Assembly (NCBI GenBank): GCA_001414485.1
Contig: LLEY01000015.1
Coordinates: 310,001-374,000, forward strand
DNA from: Calycina herbarum
Taxonomy: Eukaryota > Ascomycota > Leotiomycetes > Helotiales > Pezizellaceae
Length of the DNA stretch: 64,000 nucleotides
Direction of reading: 5' to 3'
Position numbers and translations under genes: made by a program
The notes under the pieces: model-generated
Told to the model about the DNA's origin: nothing
The model's input: only the letters and a program-made list of their open reading frames with translations
Database searches by the model: none
Part shown: piece by piece, positions 11,640 to 23,684 of the stretch
Position numbering within the stretch: the stretch's first letter is position 1
Layout of the letters: each line of letters begins with the position of its first letter

Positions 11640-14600
11640 TATTAACACTACGAATACTACGACTATTAATACCTAACAACACTATAGTAACTAAAGGAAC
11701 TGGAACAGAAGAAGGCCGTTAGAAGCCCGATTTAGAAACCGTAGACAGCAATACTCTTAACGCTTACGTACGAGATTATATAGACGAATACTAAGTAGGA
11801 AAGGAATGTGACGCTGCTTTATAGAAGGCTTTTCGAGAAGACTTCGAAGAATAGAACCTCGAACACTTTAAGACGATTATATCTACTCGATATACCAGCG
11901 GTCTTCGAAGAACCCTCTAATTAAGAGGTGTATACGTAGAAGATCTTTATAGAAGAGAAAGCAGTAGAGTAGTACAGGCTTTATATAACACCTTAACAGA
12001 GGAGGAGAAGACGCTAGTACCTTACGAGGAACTTAAGAAGATTAAGTCTAAGGGAGAGGTTCTATCTAAGGAATTAAGATAGCGCTTAAAGAATCCTCAT
12101 AAGAATCCTCTGAATATTAAGGAATTTGTTAACGAAGGAGATACTATTATACTATTACCTAGTAAGTTAAGAAAGATAAGTAAATCAGTCCTTCTAATAA
12201 TACTATCAAAGTCTTTAAAGACACTAGCAAAGAAGGTACTAGCAACTCTAGCTTCTAAGATAACATCTAAATCGATACTATCTAAGACCCCTTCTAAGAC
12301 CCCTTCTAAATTAAGTAATAAATTAATAATAAAGAAGTTACTTTTAGAGGTACTTAAAGGAGCTAAGCGAGAAAAGAAGAAGGGTAAATCGTTAAAGTAT
12401 AACCTAGAATCTTCTAACAATTCTTCTTCTTCTTCTTCCTCTAAAAGCTCTTTTAACAAATTAGACTACGAGGATCCAGATAATGACAAAGAGAGCGATT
12501 TAGACGATAATAGAGATAATAGAAGTAATAGAGAAGACAGAGATGTTGACGAAAGATAAAAGGGGAAAGGAGATTAATACGCTCTTAGAAACCTTATAAG
12601 AGTATATATATCTAACGATATTAAGTTTAGAGGCTAGGGAGAGAATCTCGACCTTAAGCTAGCAGTGTTTATAGATAAATGCCAGATGTGTAGACTTCAA
12701 AAGAAGGCGTATAAGAAGGCTTTTTCTATAATGCTTAAGAGAGACGCCTAGGAATTTTATTATATAGAAGTTATCGATATTATCGACGAACTCACTTTTA
12801 AAGCACTTTATAGCAAATTTAAGAAGCGATACTAGGATCTTAATTATATCTAGAATACCTTAATAGAATAGAATAATACTATACTTAAGGAATATAAGAG
12901 AAAGTATCTAGATAAGCCTATCTTTAAGGTCTTTGAAAAGATGTATAGAAGACTATAATAGATTAAGTATAGACTTTTAAAACATATGTACAAGGAAGAG
13001 GAATTCGCTAATAAGCTTCTTCTAGCTTGTTACAGATGCGAAGAGGCATCTTACACAGTGTTAAAACTACTAAAGAAGCTAAAGCTTTCACCTATAACCT
13101 ATTCTATTAAATCGGCACTTAGTGTATAGTAGAACCTATATCTAAAAGTAGAAGCATTTATAGCTGAAGACGATAAGGAAGATGACGATACTAATGTAAA
13201 TCTTATAGACCGAATATTATGAACGAATATAGGATTAAAAGGGAATAACTTCTATAGAGGATTCTATAGATCTGTAAATCGGTCTACGCTAAGTACGTTA
13301 AATACGAATACTCGACTAGCAAATGTCTCGCCCGATTTAAAGTGTAGAATATATATAAAACCTAATTGTTAGTCTACGAATCACTCTAAGCTAAGTTAGG
13401 ACAAATAGGAGAATAAGTAGAAGTCCGGATATACTAAGAGATATAGAAAGCCACCCCCTTATTATAGATATAGACAGTATCTTATAGGATACGAAGGCAC
13501 TAAGCCGGATGAGGATATATCTAAAGAGATCGCTACAATGATTATTAAAGACGATATAGACGATATTATCGAGAATTATATTACTAAGTATAGAGAGATC
13601 GTTATCTTAGAAGCTTAATATATTATAGATAACTTAACCAGCTCCGTATATAAACACGCTAGTAGTAGATTACTACTACTTCTATATAGGGAAATCTTAA
13701 CTTCAGTTCCTAGTACTAAGAGATATTACTATAATAAGTTCTTTAGTATTATAATCGATATAGGAGCTGTAAAGAAGTCTATTATCGGTTATAACCAGTA
13801 TCTTATATTTAATACTATTAAAAAGACCTCTATTTATAATAGCTAGAAGATTAATATCAAATTTAACGTTAGAATAGGCACTTTAATTAGCTTAATATTC
13901 GTAGATACACTAATCGGTTTAATCGAATTCTACGTACTATATATAGACACGCTATTCCTACTTTGCCTTAATAACATAGATACGCTAGAAGTTATATTTA
14001 ATAATCTTAGTAATACTCTTATAATAAGTAATAGATACGAAGTCTTAGTTATACAACGATTTAGTTATCCTTTTATAATATAGAATAACACTTTATCTAC
14101 TATGATTTAAGAGTTTCCTTGTCTTTTAAGCGAGTAAGAGTTACGCCGTTTATATAAGCGATTCGGATATCTATCTGTACTAAAATTATAGACACTTCTT
14201 AAGTATGCCGGCTACGACGTTAATATCGACATTCTATAGCACCTTATAAAGTACTATAAGCTATACTAGAAGTATAGAAAGTCTCTAAGACGCTTTCGAT
14301 TTACTTTATATGATGATGTTATATTTAACTTTTAGATATATGTCGATATATTCTTTATAGACGAAGAAGCAGTTCTATATATTATAGACGAAGCTACTCG
14401 CTTTTAAGCTAGTAGATGGTTAAAGACTATGAAGGTAAAGCACGTCTAGGATAAGTTAAAGGAATGCTGGATAGACGTCTATTTAAGACCTCTAGATGTT
14501 ATTACTATAGATGCTGGAACCAACTTCGTAAGCAAGGAATTCAACGAATATATAAGAGCCGCGGGAAGTATAGTAGAAAGTATTCTAGTAGAAGTATACT

Positions 14601-16960
14601 AATCGGTCGGAATCGTTAAACGATACTATAGACTAGTATAACGAGTATATTAAGTAATATATAAAGACTGTCTAGATCTTATAAAAGAGACAGCTTTTTA
14701 GATAGTATTTAAGACTATCAACGACACGGCTAGACTAAATAGATTAGTTCCTACTATACTAGTATTTAGAGCTTACTCTTGAATAACTTAATAGGACGCC
14801 CCTTCTTCTAATAATATTAGACGAGCTAATACAGTTAAGCAAGCTTCTTAGGAAGTTGCGAAGTACTATACTAAGAGACAAGTCAACGACGCCCTTAATA
14901 CTTGTAATAGACTGTCAAATCACCTAAAGGATACACCTCTTAGATCTAACGTATAGGTCTAGAGAGAGATACTAAATAAGAAGGGTAAATAGATAAGACT
15001 ATATCAGCTTTTAAGCATCGAAAATAAGGATATTATTATTATACTAAATAGTAGTATAAGATTCCAATCTACAGTAGTAAAGCCTCGATTCAGTGAAATT
15101 ATCAAAGAGCTAGAGCCCTTAATTCCAGAAACATTATAAAGTGATAGTTAAGACTAGGATACTGATCTAGGAGAAAGACTTATAGAATTACTACTAAAGA
15201 AAGGACGTAGAAGACCTTAAAAGAAGCCAGCTAAAGAAGAAGAAGCTAAAGTATACGTTATTAACATATATAGTATTTCTTAAGATTACTAGTAACTTAA
15301 CGATTTTAGAGACTTCGATATCGAGATATTTATGTTAATCGATGGTATAGTTTATGTAAATTATACTAATTCCTATAGACTAGAGATTAACAGATTAATC
15401 GAAAGAGGTATAATAAAGTTTATTACTCTAGATAAGTTACTAGATAGCGCCGATCTTTTTAATTCACGATTTGTCGACTAAGTTAAATTCCGTAGTACGG
15501 ATAAAGCCTTCGAAAAGTTATAATTTATAGTATATACATAGAACGATTTAGCTAAGAAGACAGTACTTACTTAGTCGTCTACGATTTAACGTATAAGTAT
15601 AAGAATCATCCTTATTATCGCAGCTTTATATCTACATCTCGACCTTCTTTTATATAATATTATCTAAGTATATACTTAGTCTAAGAGTAAGCTATAACTA
15701 TACTGTCGAAAGTTTATACAACTACTAAAGGATATACTAGAATAGATTAGATTATTAATCGAGATATTACTACTATTATACGGTATTCTAGAAGCCGGAT
15801 TACACTAGTTCGCTACTTATTATAAATTCCTTCTTAAATTCCTTAGAATAACCTAATTAACATTCGATCCTTATCTACTATTAGTAAATAAAACTAGATA
15901 CTTTAGGATTATTAGATTATAAACTAACGATATACTTATCTTAGGAGACAGTACCTTTATTAAGGAAGAAGATACTAAGAGAAAGGAAGCCAAGTTTGAC
16001 GCTAAGGAAAGAGAAGAGCTTACGGTCGATTACGCTTTGAAATTCAATAGAGGTATTATTATATGCTAGAAAGACAGATCGATACTTTTAACCTAGGATT
16101 ACGCTAAGGACCTTAAGCTAGTAAGTACTAAATCGATCGAATTAAAGAGCTCTCGTAGGGATATACGCTATAACGTTACTATAAGAGATTAATTCATTAT
16201 ATAACGAGCTTAAGGAGTCTATCTTATAACTGTATCATAACCGGAAGCAGCCTTTATACTGTCTTTTGCCGCCTAGTCGACTAATCCACTTCCAAAAGAC
16301 GTTGAAGCTTTGAACAAGGTTCTATAGTAGCAAATAGAGAATACAGAGCGTAGACTTAAGTTTATTACTTTAGATTATTCCTTACTTAAGCTTATGCTTT
16401 TTACCGATTCCTCCTTTACGAATAACAACGATTACACTTCCTAGATTAGATACGTAATTGTATTAGCCGACGCTACTAATAATAGTAATATCGTCTATTA
16501 GTCCTCTACCAAGTGTAAGAGAGTTACTAGAAGTATTCTAGCAGCTAAATTATACGCTTTAAGCAACGGTTTCGATATAGTAGGAGTTATTAAATCTACG
16601 ATAGAATCGATGTTTAAGATTAAGATTCCACTCGTTATTTACACCGACTCTAAGGGTGTTTATAAGTGTCTAGTAAAGCTTAGCACTACTAAGGAGAAGC
16701 GTTTAATAATTAATATTATATATCTAAGACAAGCTTATAAAAGACGTGAGATATCGGAAGTTAAATAGATCGATAGAGATAGTAATCCTACAGACGCTAT
16801 AACCAAAGCTATAGCTTGTAATACTTTAACCCAGCTAATTAATACGAACAAGATTACTATTAAAGTTATAGAATAGGTTGAGAGAGACGAAGTAGTTGTA
16901 GGAGATATTAACGACGGTGGTAGTAGTAGAAGTAAAGGGAATTTATTACTAGAATAAGAC
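11640..16960 (+). pseudogene. copia gag-pol polyprotein (RIP-degraded)
   Basis: Gag-like helices and a Ser/Lys-rich stretch at about 11,650-13,350 are followed by a zinc-knuckle relic near 13,370-13,480. The protease reads FFSIIIDIGAVKKSI near 13,740 (family form D-T-G-A-S). GAG-pre-integrase lies near 14,140-14,300 and the integrase core at 14,500-14,640 (VITIDAGTNFVSKEFNEY, then VGIVKRYY). Reverse transcriptase follows at about 15,290-16,000. RNase H at 16,390-16,820 still reads MLFTDSSFTNN, STKCKRVTRSILAAKLYALS and IYTDSKGVYKCL. Stops interrupt every domain. Confidence 0.8.
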
Positions 16961-17096
16961 GCTAGATAGAGCGCTCTTATTAGTCAGGGATACGAAGAGA
17001 GGATTTTAATTAGTTAGATTATAGATAGATTAATATAACCGATTTAAGTACTACGCTCTCGTCATAGAGGACTACTACCTTTTAGAAAGTTGCCAG

Positions 17097-17266
17097 TGTC
17101 GTTATATAGGTGAATGAGCCTCTGACTCATATCCATCCACGTGACTAGCACGCTAGTACCACGCTAGCACAAGCATAAATAGTCGTACTTCGAGTACCTA
17201 GAATAGTAACAGAGAATATAATACATATATATAACTAGACAGATTTATAACCAAGTTATACTAATA
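17097..17266 (+). repeat. Right LTR of the copia element
   Basis: 170-bp copy of 10938-11107. The four differences are all A/G or C/T, as expected if RIP rather than random drift separated them. Followed by the target duplication ATAAC. Confidence 0.88.
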
Positions 17267-17271
17267 ATAAC

Positions 17272-18497
17272 TATTAATAACTAACTTACTTATATTTAAG
17301 TCTTAAAAATTAAAAGTCTATATAAGAAACTTATAAAGGATTTATAGTTCATAGCTAAAAGAAACACGTACTACTATAACAAACGACGTAGTTAGAAGCT
17401 AATACTAAAAAAGAGAGATAAAGTCTACTTAGTATAAAAGAATATTAATATAAAAAGACTAAGTAATAAACTAGATTATAAAAAACTTAGACTGTTTAAA
17501 ATTAAACGAGTTAAAAGACCTTTAAATTATAAACTAATACTACTAAAGATAATAAACATCTACCTAGTATTCTATATATCCTTACTTAAACTAGTACTAC
17601 TAGGAGCACTACTAGCTCTATTTATAGAAATTTAACTAGTTAATCTAAATACTAAATATAAAGTTAAAAGGATTCTTAACTATAAGATTATTAGAAGTAA
17701 GATCAAGTATTTAATTAAATAGTTAGATTACCTATACTCGAAGAATACTTAGAAACCTAGAAAAAATATTAACTAGTACTTAAAGGAACTTTAGAACTTC
17801 TACTATTAAAACATAAAATTACCTATATTAGGTAATTAATAGAGAAGACCTTAAAGAGGCTAGGATCGAGACCTAGATCGAAAGCAGAGTCGGAAGCAGT
17901 AAGAGTAAGATAGGCGGCCAGCCTAGCAGTCTCCTCTCTCCTTTCCTTCTCTTCTTTTTCCTTTTCCTCCTTCTCCTTAGCCTTATCTAGCTCCTAAAGA
18001 GTACTAAGTCCTTAATAAAGCATCTATTATTCTCGCTTATTAAGAAGACGTTACTATACTTAAAGATAAAGAACCTTTAATATTACTTCCTACTAGGCTT
18101 AGAAGGCTTTTTCTTAGGCCTAATAAGCTATCTCCTCCTTAATCTATAAACAGCGTTTTTATACGTTAAGAGATTCCTATTTAAAAGTTAAGAGCATTCG
18201 ATTTTGCTCTTTAATATTATAAGTTTTACCCTTCCTAGTATACTTAGAACATTTCTTACCCCTAGTAATAGATATATATCAGCGGCTAGACATAGAAGTA
18301 AGACAGCAAGTATAAGAGGACATTTCAGATCCTACTTAATCGATATAAAAAGCGTTATTAATACGATTTTGTTTTAGTTTATCTTTTACAGATAGTGTTA
18401 TTAAAAATATTATAGTAAGAAAGGGCCGCTAGCCTTCTAACAGTATTTCTTAGGTCGTACTTAAGCGTAGGGACACGCTAGGCTAAGAAGGGGATAG
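17272..18497 (+). pseudogene. gypsy integrase C-terminus and chromodomain-like tail (degraded)
   Basis: This resumes the gypsy frame after the copia insertion: KLDYKKLRLFKIKRV near 17,470 and VFYISLLKLVL near 17,570 match the integrase C-terminus (H-P-V-F-H-V-S-L-L family form). KRILNYKIIRSKIKYLIK near 17,665 followed by LDYLYSKNT*KP matches a chromodomain, which targets chromoviruses to heterochromatin. The last ~650 bp before the right LTR show no clear domain. Confidence 0.7.
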
Positions 18498-18937
18498 TGT
18501 TACGAATTATATATAAATATATAATAAGTAAAGACTAGGCAGCGCTCTAACAGGTTAAGCACTATCGGAAACTCTTATAAACAAAAAGAGGGATCCTTAG
18601 ACTAGCTAAGCGATCTATAGATTTCTTTTAATAAGAAGTATTACGTAACCTAGTCGCCTAAGTCGCCTAAGTCGCCTGTTGACTAAAGCGATCAGAGCGA
18701 GCGACTAGAGCGACTAGAACAGGAGACTACAGTTCTATATAAAGACTAGCACGTCTGCTATTAGGTAGGAGCTTTATACTTAACTTTAGTTATTAATCTT
18801 ATTATCTTATTTAATATTATTAATACAAGTAACGAGTTCACTTCTAAGTAAACAACCTAGCGTATCTATACTTCTTACCTATATACTAATCTTTAAGACT
18901 TAGTTATCTTTGTTTAGTTCGTTTGAGTTTCGTTATA
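18498..18937 (+). repeat. Right LTR of the gypsy element
   Basis: Begins TGTTACGAAT and ends TTCGTTATA. It aligns with 4470-4900, with an extra AGTCGCCTA-type unit near 18,660. Followed by AGTAG, the target duplication. Confidence 0.88.
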
Positions 18938-18942
18938 AGTAG

Positions 18943-20020
18943 CTTAAAAAGATCTTTAAAAAGCATTCAAAACCTAAGTTACTAAGGACCTATCGACTCC
19001 TTCTTATAGACGGTTACTTCTTATATATTAATATAAAGTTTATTAACTTCGCAGATCGCTACTATATAATTATTATAATCCTACTGTCTTAAATAACACA
19101 CCGATTACAGCCTCTCAACGTTAGCCTATTTAGACTGCTAGCCGCCTTTTACTCTAACGAACTAAACCGATTAATATCTATTTCTTAAGAACTGGTCTCG
19201 ATGTTAAAGCGGGTTTTCTATATAATGTTTAAGTTAGTATAGTACCAGGCCTTTACAGAGCGTAATATTATATATGCTTTCTATAAGTCTAGAATCTAGC
19301 CTATCGCTAGGCAAAAGATAATAGACTAAGTAACGAAGCCTACTTCGCCTCTTCGCTCTTCTACCGAAGGACTTAAAACACCTCTTACTTTAAAAGCAAT
19401 TCAGCGAGCCTTCTTAGACTTTAAGAAATCACTCTTAAAACTCAAAGCTAATAAGGTCTTCTCTTCTATCCTTACTCTTTTAAGTTAAGTTAGTATTCTT
19501 TCTTATAAAAACGATAGACTTAAGATAGCTATTATTCTTAAGAACTAGAAAAGAAAGAAGGGAAAGAGACTTAATCTTTGTAGTAAGAAGAGTAAGAGAG
19601 TAGAGGTTTACTCCCTAAGGCAGGTTATAAAGGCTAGGGCATATTAGTAAGAGAAAGAAGAGGTTTTAAGATAAGAAGAAGAAGCAAAGAAAGAGAGAAG
19701 AGTTAAGAGGAAGGCTAGGGCACTTCTTAAAGATTAAAAGGCTGAAGAATTAGCTAATAAGAGAGCGGAAACTCAGCTTTAGAAGGAGCTAGCTACTATA
19801 ACTCTAAGGGCTTTAAAGCAGAAGAGGGCTATATAAGTTACACTAAAGAAGACTGCTCTAAGAATGCCTTGAGTTAAGAAAGGGTTAAAAAAGGCTTCTA
19901 AAGAGCCTGAAAAGCTAAGTAGAATAGTAGTTCTTATAAGTGTATTTCTTACTTAAGAGATAGCCTTAGTAGTTTAGAAAAGTAGGTTAGAACAGCAGAT
20001 TAAAGTACTACTTCGTGCTC
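18943..20020 (+). pseudogene. pogo-like transposase, C-terminal part (degraded)
   Basis: Continues the frame broken at 4469. It reads LLRTYRLLLIDGYFLYINIK (family form L-D-G-H-x-S-H), then FINFADRYYIIIIILL and THRLQPLNVSLFRLLAAFY (family form T-H-x-L-Q-P-L-D-V-x-x-F). The family's second catalytic Asp is kept (LLLIDGY), and QPLNV again shows an Asp-to-Asn change. The tail is Lys/Glu-rich and coiled-coil-like, with many stops. Confidence 0.78.
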
Positions 20021-20205
20021 GCGTATAGTTTTTTATACTGAATATCTATTTAACTACCTTTTATTAATCTCCTTACTTAATTATATACAAATCTAATAAG
20101 TAGTTATTAAGATATATACCTTTTTAGTAAAGTAGTAAAATAGCTAAGAGGCGTACACAGTCCAGAGGCGTGTATAGTCCAGGGATATCGGTTATATAAA
20201 TTTTA

Positions 20206-22536
20206 GTTTGACGTAATTTATCAGTACGCCGCGTATATTAGTATACCGCGTACTTTCCCACTTCCCTACTACTTCAAAGTATAATTAGTTAACTATACTA
20301 TATAAATTTAATTAAAACTACTTTTAATCTAATAAACTAGACATATCTACATCTACTTAACAAGTTCGCGTATTATAACCAGCTTTTCTATAAGTACTAT
20401 AACGTCTACTAGTTAATTTCCCCTCTCTCTAACTACTACTCTTAACACGTATATCGCGTCGAACCTGCTTATCTACGTCCTTCTACGCTAAAATATCCTG
20501 TGTATCCTCTATAGTAAGTACACTGCCTTAACAAATACGAGTCTTCCTAGCTCTGCGACGCTTACTAAGGGCTTTATTTACTACTCGAAGTATACGTACC
20601 TCAGCGGTTAAAAGGGTTACTTTATAAGCTAATTACTCTATACCTTTCGCTAACATAATAACTGTCTGGAAAATAGATATTAGCAAGCTTCCTTAGTAAC
20701 TAGTAATCCGGTCCTTAATAAGAGTTGTTTATAAAAGAGCTTCGGCGAGGTTATAAGAAGTCTAAGAGACCTAAGAGTCAGCGTCGGCAGAGGAGGGCCT
20801 AGTAGAGGTCGGTGTCTATAACTTTATATTAAGCTTTGAAATCATAGCCTATAGATTAAAAGGTACTAAGTATAACGAAACTCAAACGAACTAAACAAAG
20901 ATAACTAAGTCTCGAAGGTTAGTATATAGATAAGAAGTATAGATACGCCGGGTTATTTACTTAGAAGTAAACTCGTTACTTATATTAAAGATATCAAACA
21001 AGATAATAAGATTATTAACTAAAGTTAAGTACGAAGCTTCTATCTAATAGCAGAAGTGCTAGTCTTATATAGAACCTTCGCTTATATTAGAGTCCTGCTT
21101 AGCAGGAGTCTCGAAGATAGAGTCCGACTCTATTTCCAGGGCTTCTTAAAACTAGACTCTATTACCTAACTACTCCTAACCAAGTCATATAATATAACTA
21201 TAATAAGATCCCTAGGATTATATATCTATCTAATCCCTTCTTTCTTTCAGGGTTATAATAGTATTCGTTCTATTAGAGCGCCGCCTAGACTTTATTTATT
21301 TACGTACTAGTACGTAATTCGTAATACTAAGCCAGCTCCGCGGAATCTAGCTTAAGCGTTTTAGGCTATTATTAATTTTATATATACTGCTTTAAAGATA
21401 AGAAAGAACTCGACCTTTGTAATATAGTTAATATAAGCTTTAATAAAAGTCTTAATTTATCGACTATATACCTGTTTTAAGATACTAAAACATCTAATAT
21501 CGAGTAGCTAGGTTAAATAAGAAGAGTAAGGAGGTAGTCTAAGAGTAATAATATTATATACCTTATAGTACTCTTAGAATTCAGATGATTTATAACTCTT
21601 ATACCTATTAAGAACAAGTATTCGATATAGACTCTTCGCTTAAGTAGAAGTATACTTATTAAAGTACTTAAGCTATTCTAGACCTGTCTTATTATTTATC
21701 TAGCCGTTACTTATTAGTTTAATAACCTAGTTATATAGAAGGCCGCTCTTAGTATACTAATTCGTAAGATAATTCTTCTCTTAAACTACTAAAAATAGAA
21801 GAATACTTCTACCTTCGCTGTTAATATAAGTAATTATAGTAGCTTATTCTCGATTACCTAGCTAAACTGTCTTATCTCTACTACGTCGATCTACGTGTAT
21901 AACAACTATAGAAGAAGTAATTATATCTATTATAAAGCCGGTCTCGTCGAAATTCTAAAAATCGTAGTCTAGAATACTATATTTTACTCTTATATTCTCT
22001 ACTAGTCGAAACTATACGCTAATAAGCTTAGGATCTTCGTATAAGGCTCTTTGAAAGTTATAAACGCGATTAAAACACGTTTTTAAAGCTAGTTATTATT
22101 ATACGAATCGATATACCTAGAGCTTTCTAATACGTCTTCTTTCTCGTAATTTAAGAATATAATTCGCTATATCTTCTATACTAGCAAGCTAGAGCGTAAA
22201 CTCTCTAGTATCTAAATCAAGTATATATTAAATAATAATATTCTTCTCTAACTTAGTTAATTTAAGTAATTTAGACTAGTATTCGCTACGAGGAGATATA
22301 CTATTTATTCGATTATAAAGTATACTTTCAGTAATATTATAGAGTTTAGTAGCACGTCTACGACTTATTTTTTTTATAGTTCGAATAGCTTCTATTACTA
22401 TATTAATTCGTACTTCTTAATCTTAAATTAGTATTATTATTATAGAGAAAACACGTATTAAAGTAATAAGATAGAAAAATAAGAAAAAGTATATAGTATA
22501 CTAATATACGCGGCGTACTAATAAACTACGTTATAC
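20206..22536 (-). mobile_element. Second pogo/Fot1-like DNA transposon (RIP-degraded)
   Basis: Inverted ends GTTTGACGTAATTTATCAG (left) and the complement of GTATAACGTAGTTTATTAG (right) extend for about 45 bp and are flanked by TA (20204-20205, 22537-22538). The 2331-bp element carries one degraded transposase on the minus strand. It lies 11 bp beyond the target duplication of the first pogo element, so the two sit back to back. Confidence 0.82.
20560..22470 (-). pseudogene. Fot1/pogo transposase (degraded), minus strand
   Basis: Reading down from about 22,470, a helix-turn-helix relic (ISRRRATKLYNITES) is followed by YDFQNFDETGFIIDII, the first catalytic motif with its Asp kept. Then come DRRSRDKTVQLGNREQATII, GLE*LKYFNKYTS and RLPPYSSYLT*LLDIRCFSI, the degraded P-P-H-S-S-H-L-L-Q-P-L-D-V-G-C-F block. 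AKARFRGAGLV-like sequence near 21,330 matches the conserved G-F-R-A-A-G-L-x-P segment of Fot1/Pot2 transposases. Frequent stops. Confidence 0.78.
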
Positions 22537-22538
22537 TA

Positions 22539-22935
22539 AAACTCTCTAGATTTAAAATTTTATAGAAAAACAGTAACACTTTATTAGAACTTACTATAAA
22601 GACTTATTTCTTTATAATTACTTATTAAATACTTTAATAATATAAATACTATTTTTATTACTAAACTATAATATAAAATAAGTATTTAGAAAAACTCTCT
22701 ATTAAAATTTCTAATTTTTTAGTAACTTCTAGAATATAAGAGATAGTTCTATAATTTTTAACTAGAACTTAAAATTATTCTTTATAATAATAATAGAAAG
22801 TCTTTAGATTAGTATAATTAGTAAATGTAGGGAGTTATTAGTCGTGATTTTGGTCTTTTTAGGTGAGGAAAAACTTTATTATATTACTGGAATTTACGTA
22901 TTAAAGTCCCTCTCCTAATAAGCGAAGCTTTTTGG
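22539..22935. other. AT-rich RIP-altered stretch between transposon and coding remnant
   Basis: Very AT-rich and low in CpA/TpG. No terminal repeats or recognisable domain were seen. It may be old host coding or intron sequence mutated by RIP spreading from the transposon, because it leads directly into an open coding remnant. Confidence 0.45.
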
Positions 22936-23412
22936 GTGAGGATTACGGCAAAGGCCACAACTTCAACCTCCCACGCGAACTCCTCCTCAGTTGCGGTGCC
23001 AACTCCATCCGACGACGAAGATGATACTCCAGTCGCAACAAATATTCAAATCCTCACACCAGATACGCTGGCGACTCCAATTGTCTCAACGGTCTTCACA
23101 GCAACATATGCTAAGCCAACCTACAATGTCACCACGACAGCCGCGTATACACCCGCTTTCACCCAGTGGAATGCAACAGGCGTTTATTCCACCATGTACG
23201 TTGGACCAAACAGTGTTCCCGTTGTTGTGGGTCAAGCGAGTGATGCTCCTGGTGTCACAGCCACGGCAAATGTGTCTCCTGCAGAGAGCAGCACCTCAGT
23301 TAGTCCGGTGGTTGCAGCAGCTACTACGACGAAAGCTAATACTGGTAATTTGGCAATGGGAAGCGGACCACTTTTGGCTGTTGTAGCTGGCTTCTTGCTG
23401 CTTTATAATTGA
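22936..23412 (+). pseudogene. C-terminal part of a GPI-anchored-type surface protein (probable gene remnant)
   Basis: A 158-codon open frame with normal GC appears where RIP-type DNA ends. It is rich in Ser, Thr, Ala and Val (AKATTSTSHANSSSVAVP), contains N-glycosylation-type sites (NVTTTA, WNATG), and ends with a small-residue segment (NTGNLAMGSGP) followed by the hydrophobic tail LLAVVAGFLLLYN, the layout of a fungal GPI-anchor signal. There is no signal peptide, so the frame lacks its 5' part. The Met at 22936 is unlikely to be the true start. It may be the 3' half of the gene whose 5' half lies at about 3250-3540. A short intact gene remains possible but is less likely. Confidence 0.5.
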
Positions 23413-23670
23413 ATTGAAACGCAAATGACATGGAAGTAGGTATATCAGACCGACGAGGAGGGCGATATTGTAATGTTTAGTTTTTGATTTTTGATTTCTC
23501 TTCTCAAATACTTCTCCATGATTTCATAAATGGACCCCCAGAACCTTAATACACCATGAACACGGTGGCGCTCCATAACTTCATATTTGACTTAGCAAGG
23601 TGACTTAGAAAATCTGCCTTAGGCACAGACCTTGGAACACGTGCTGTTGTACCACCTCGAACCTGGAAGT
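23413..23670. other. 3' flank of the surface-protein remnant
   Basis: Normal-GC intergenic DNA between the remnant's stop and the LINE target duplication. Nothing further is recognised. Confidence 0.4.
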
Positions 23671-23683
23671 ACCTCTGTATTGC
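23671..23683. repeat. Left target-site duplication of the LINE
   Basis: ACCTCTGTATTGC occurs here and again at 29729-29741, directly after the CAAT-repeat tail of the element. Flanking DNA on both sides has normal host composition. Confidence 0.75.
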
Positions 23684-23684
23684 G

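Larger units (their letters stand above)
10938..17266 (+). mobile_element. Ty1/copia LTR retrotransposon nested in the gypsy integrase
   Basis: Two 170-bp LTRs (10938-11107 and 17097-17266) differ by only four transitions, begin TGTCGTTATA and end ACTAATA. ATAAC is duplicated on both sides (10933-10937 and 17267-17271). The inner region shows gag, zinc knuckle, protease, GAG-pre-integrase, integrase, reverse transcriptase and RNase H in copia order. The total of 6329 bp is typical. RIP is visible (stops, mostly TAG/TAA from CAG/TGG) but milder than in the surrounding gypsy element, and this element is inside it, so it arrived later. Confidence 0.88.
4470..18937 (+). mobile_element. Ty3/gypsy LTR retrotransposon (RIP-degraded), nested in the pogo element
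   Basis: Two LTRs of about 431 and 440 bp (4470-4900 and 18498-18937) enclose gag, protease, reverse transcriptase, RNase H, integrase and a chromodomain-like tail in that order. A 5-bp duplication AGTAG flanks the element (4465-4469 and 18938-18942). Subtracting the three later insertions (foldback 6946-7354, MITE 10363-10797, copia 10938-17266) with their duplicated sites leaves about 7.3 kb, normal for a fungal gypsy element. All coding parts are saturated with stops, and the two LTRs differ mainly by transitions. Confidence 0.88.
3543..20192 (+). mobile_element. pogo/Fot1-like DNA transposon (RIP-degraded), split by a nested gypsy element
   Basis: The ends are inverted repeats. The left end starts ACCGATATCCCTGGACTG at 3543, and the right end at 20192 reads as its reverse complement with RIP-type differences. 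Both are flanked by TA (3541-3542 and 20193-20194), the normal target duplication of Tc1/mariner/pogo elements. Each end carries two tandem copies of a CCTGGACTGTGCAC-like word. Transposase fragments lie just inside both ends. Removing the gypsy insertion (4470-18942) leaves about 2.2 kb, a usual size for fungal pogo elements. The element is inactive: its frame has many stops. Confidence 0.85.

Noticed and set aside
12097..12459. 120-codon minus-strand frame in the copia element
   Set aside because: Antisense shadow of the Ser/Lys-rich copia gag region. The sense frame fits the element's domain order.
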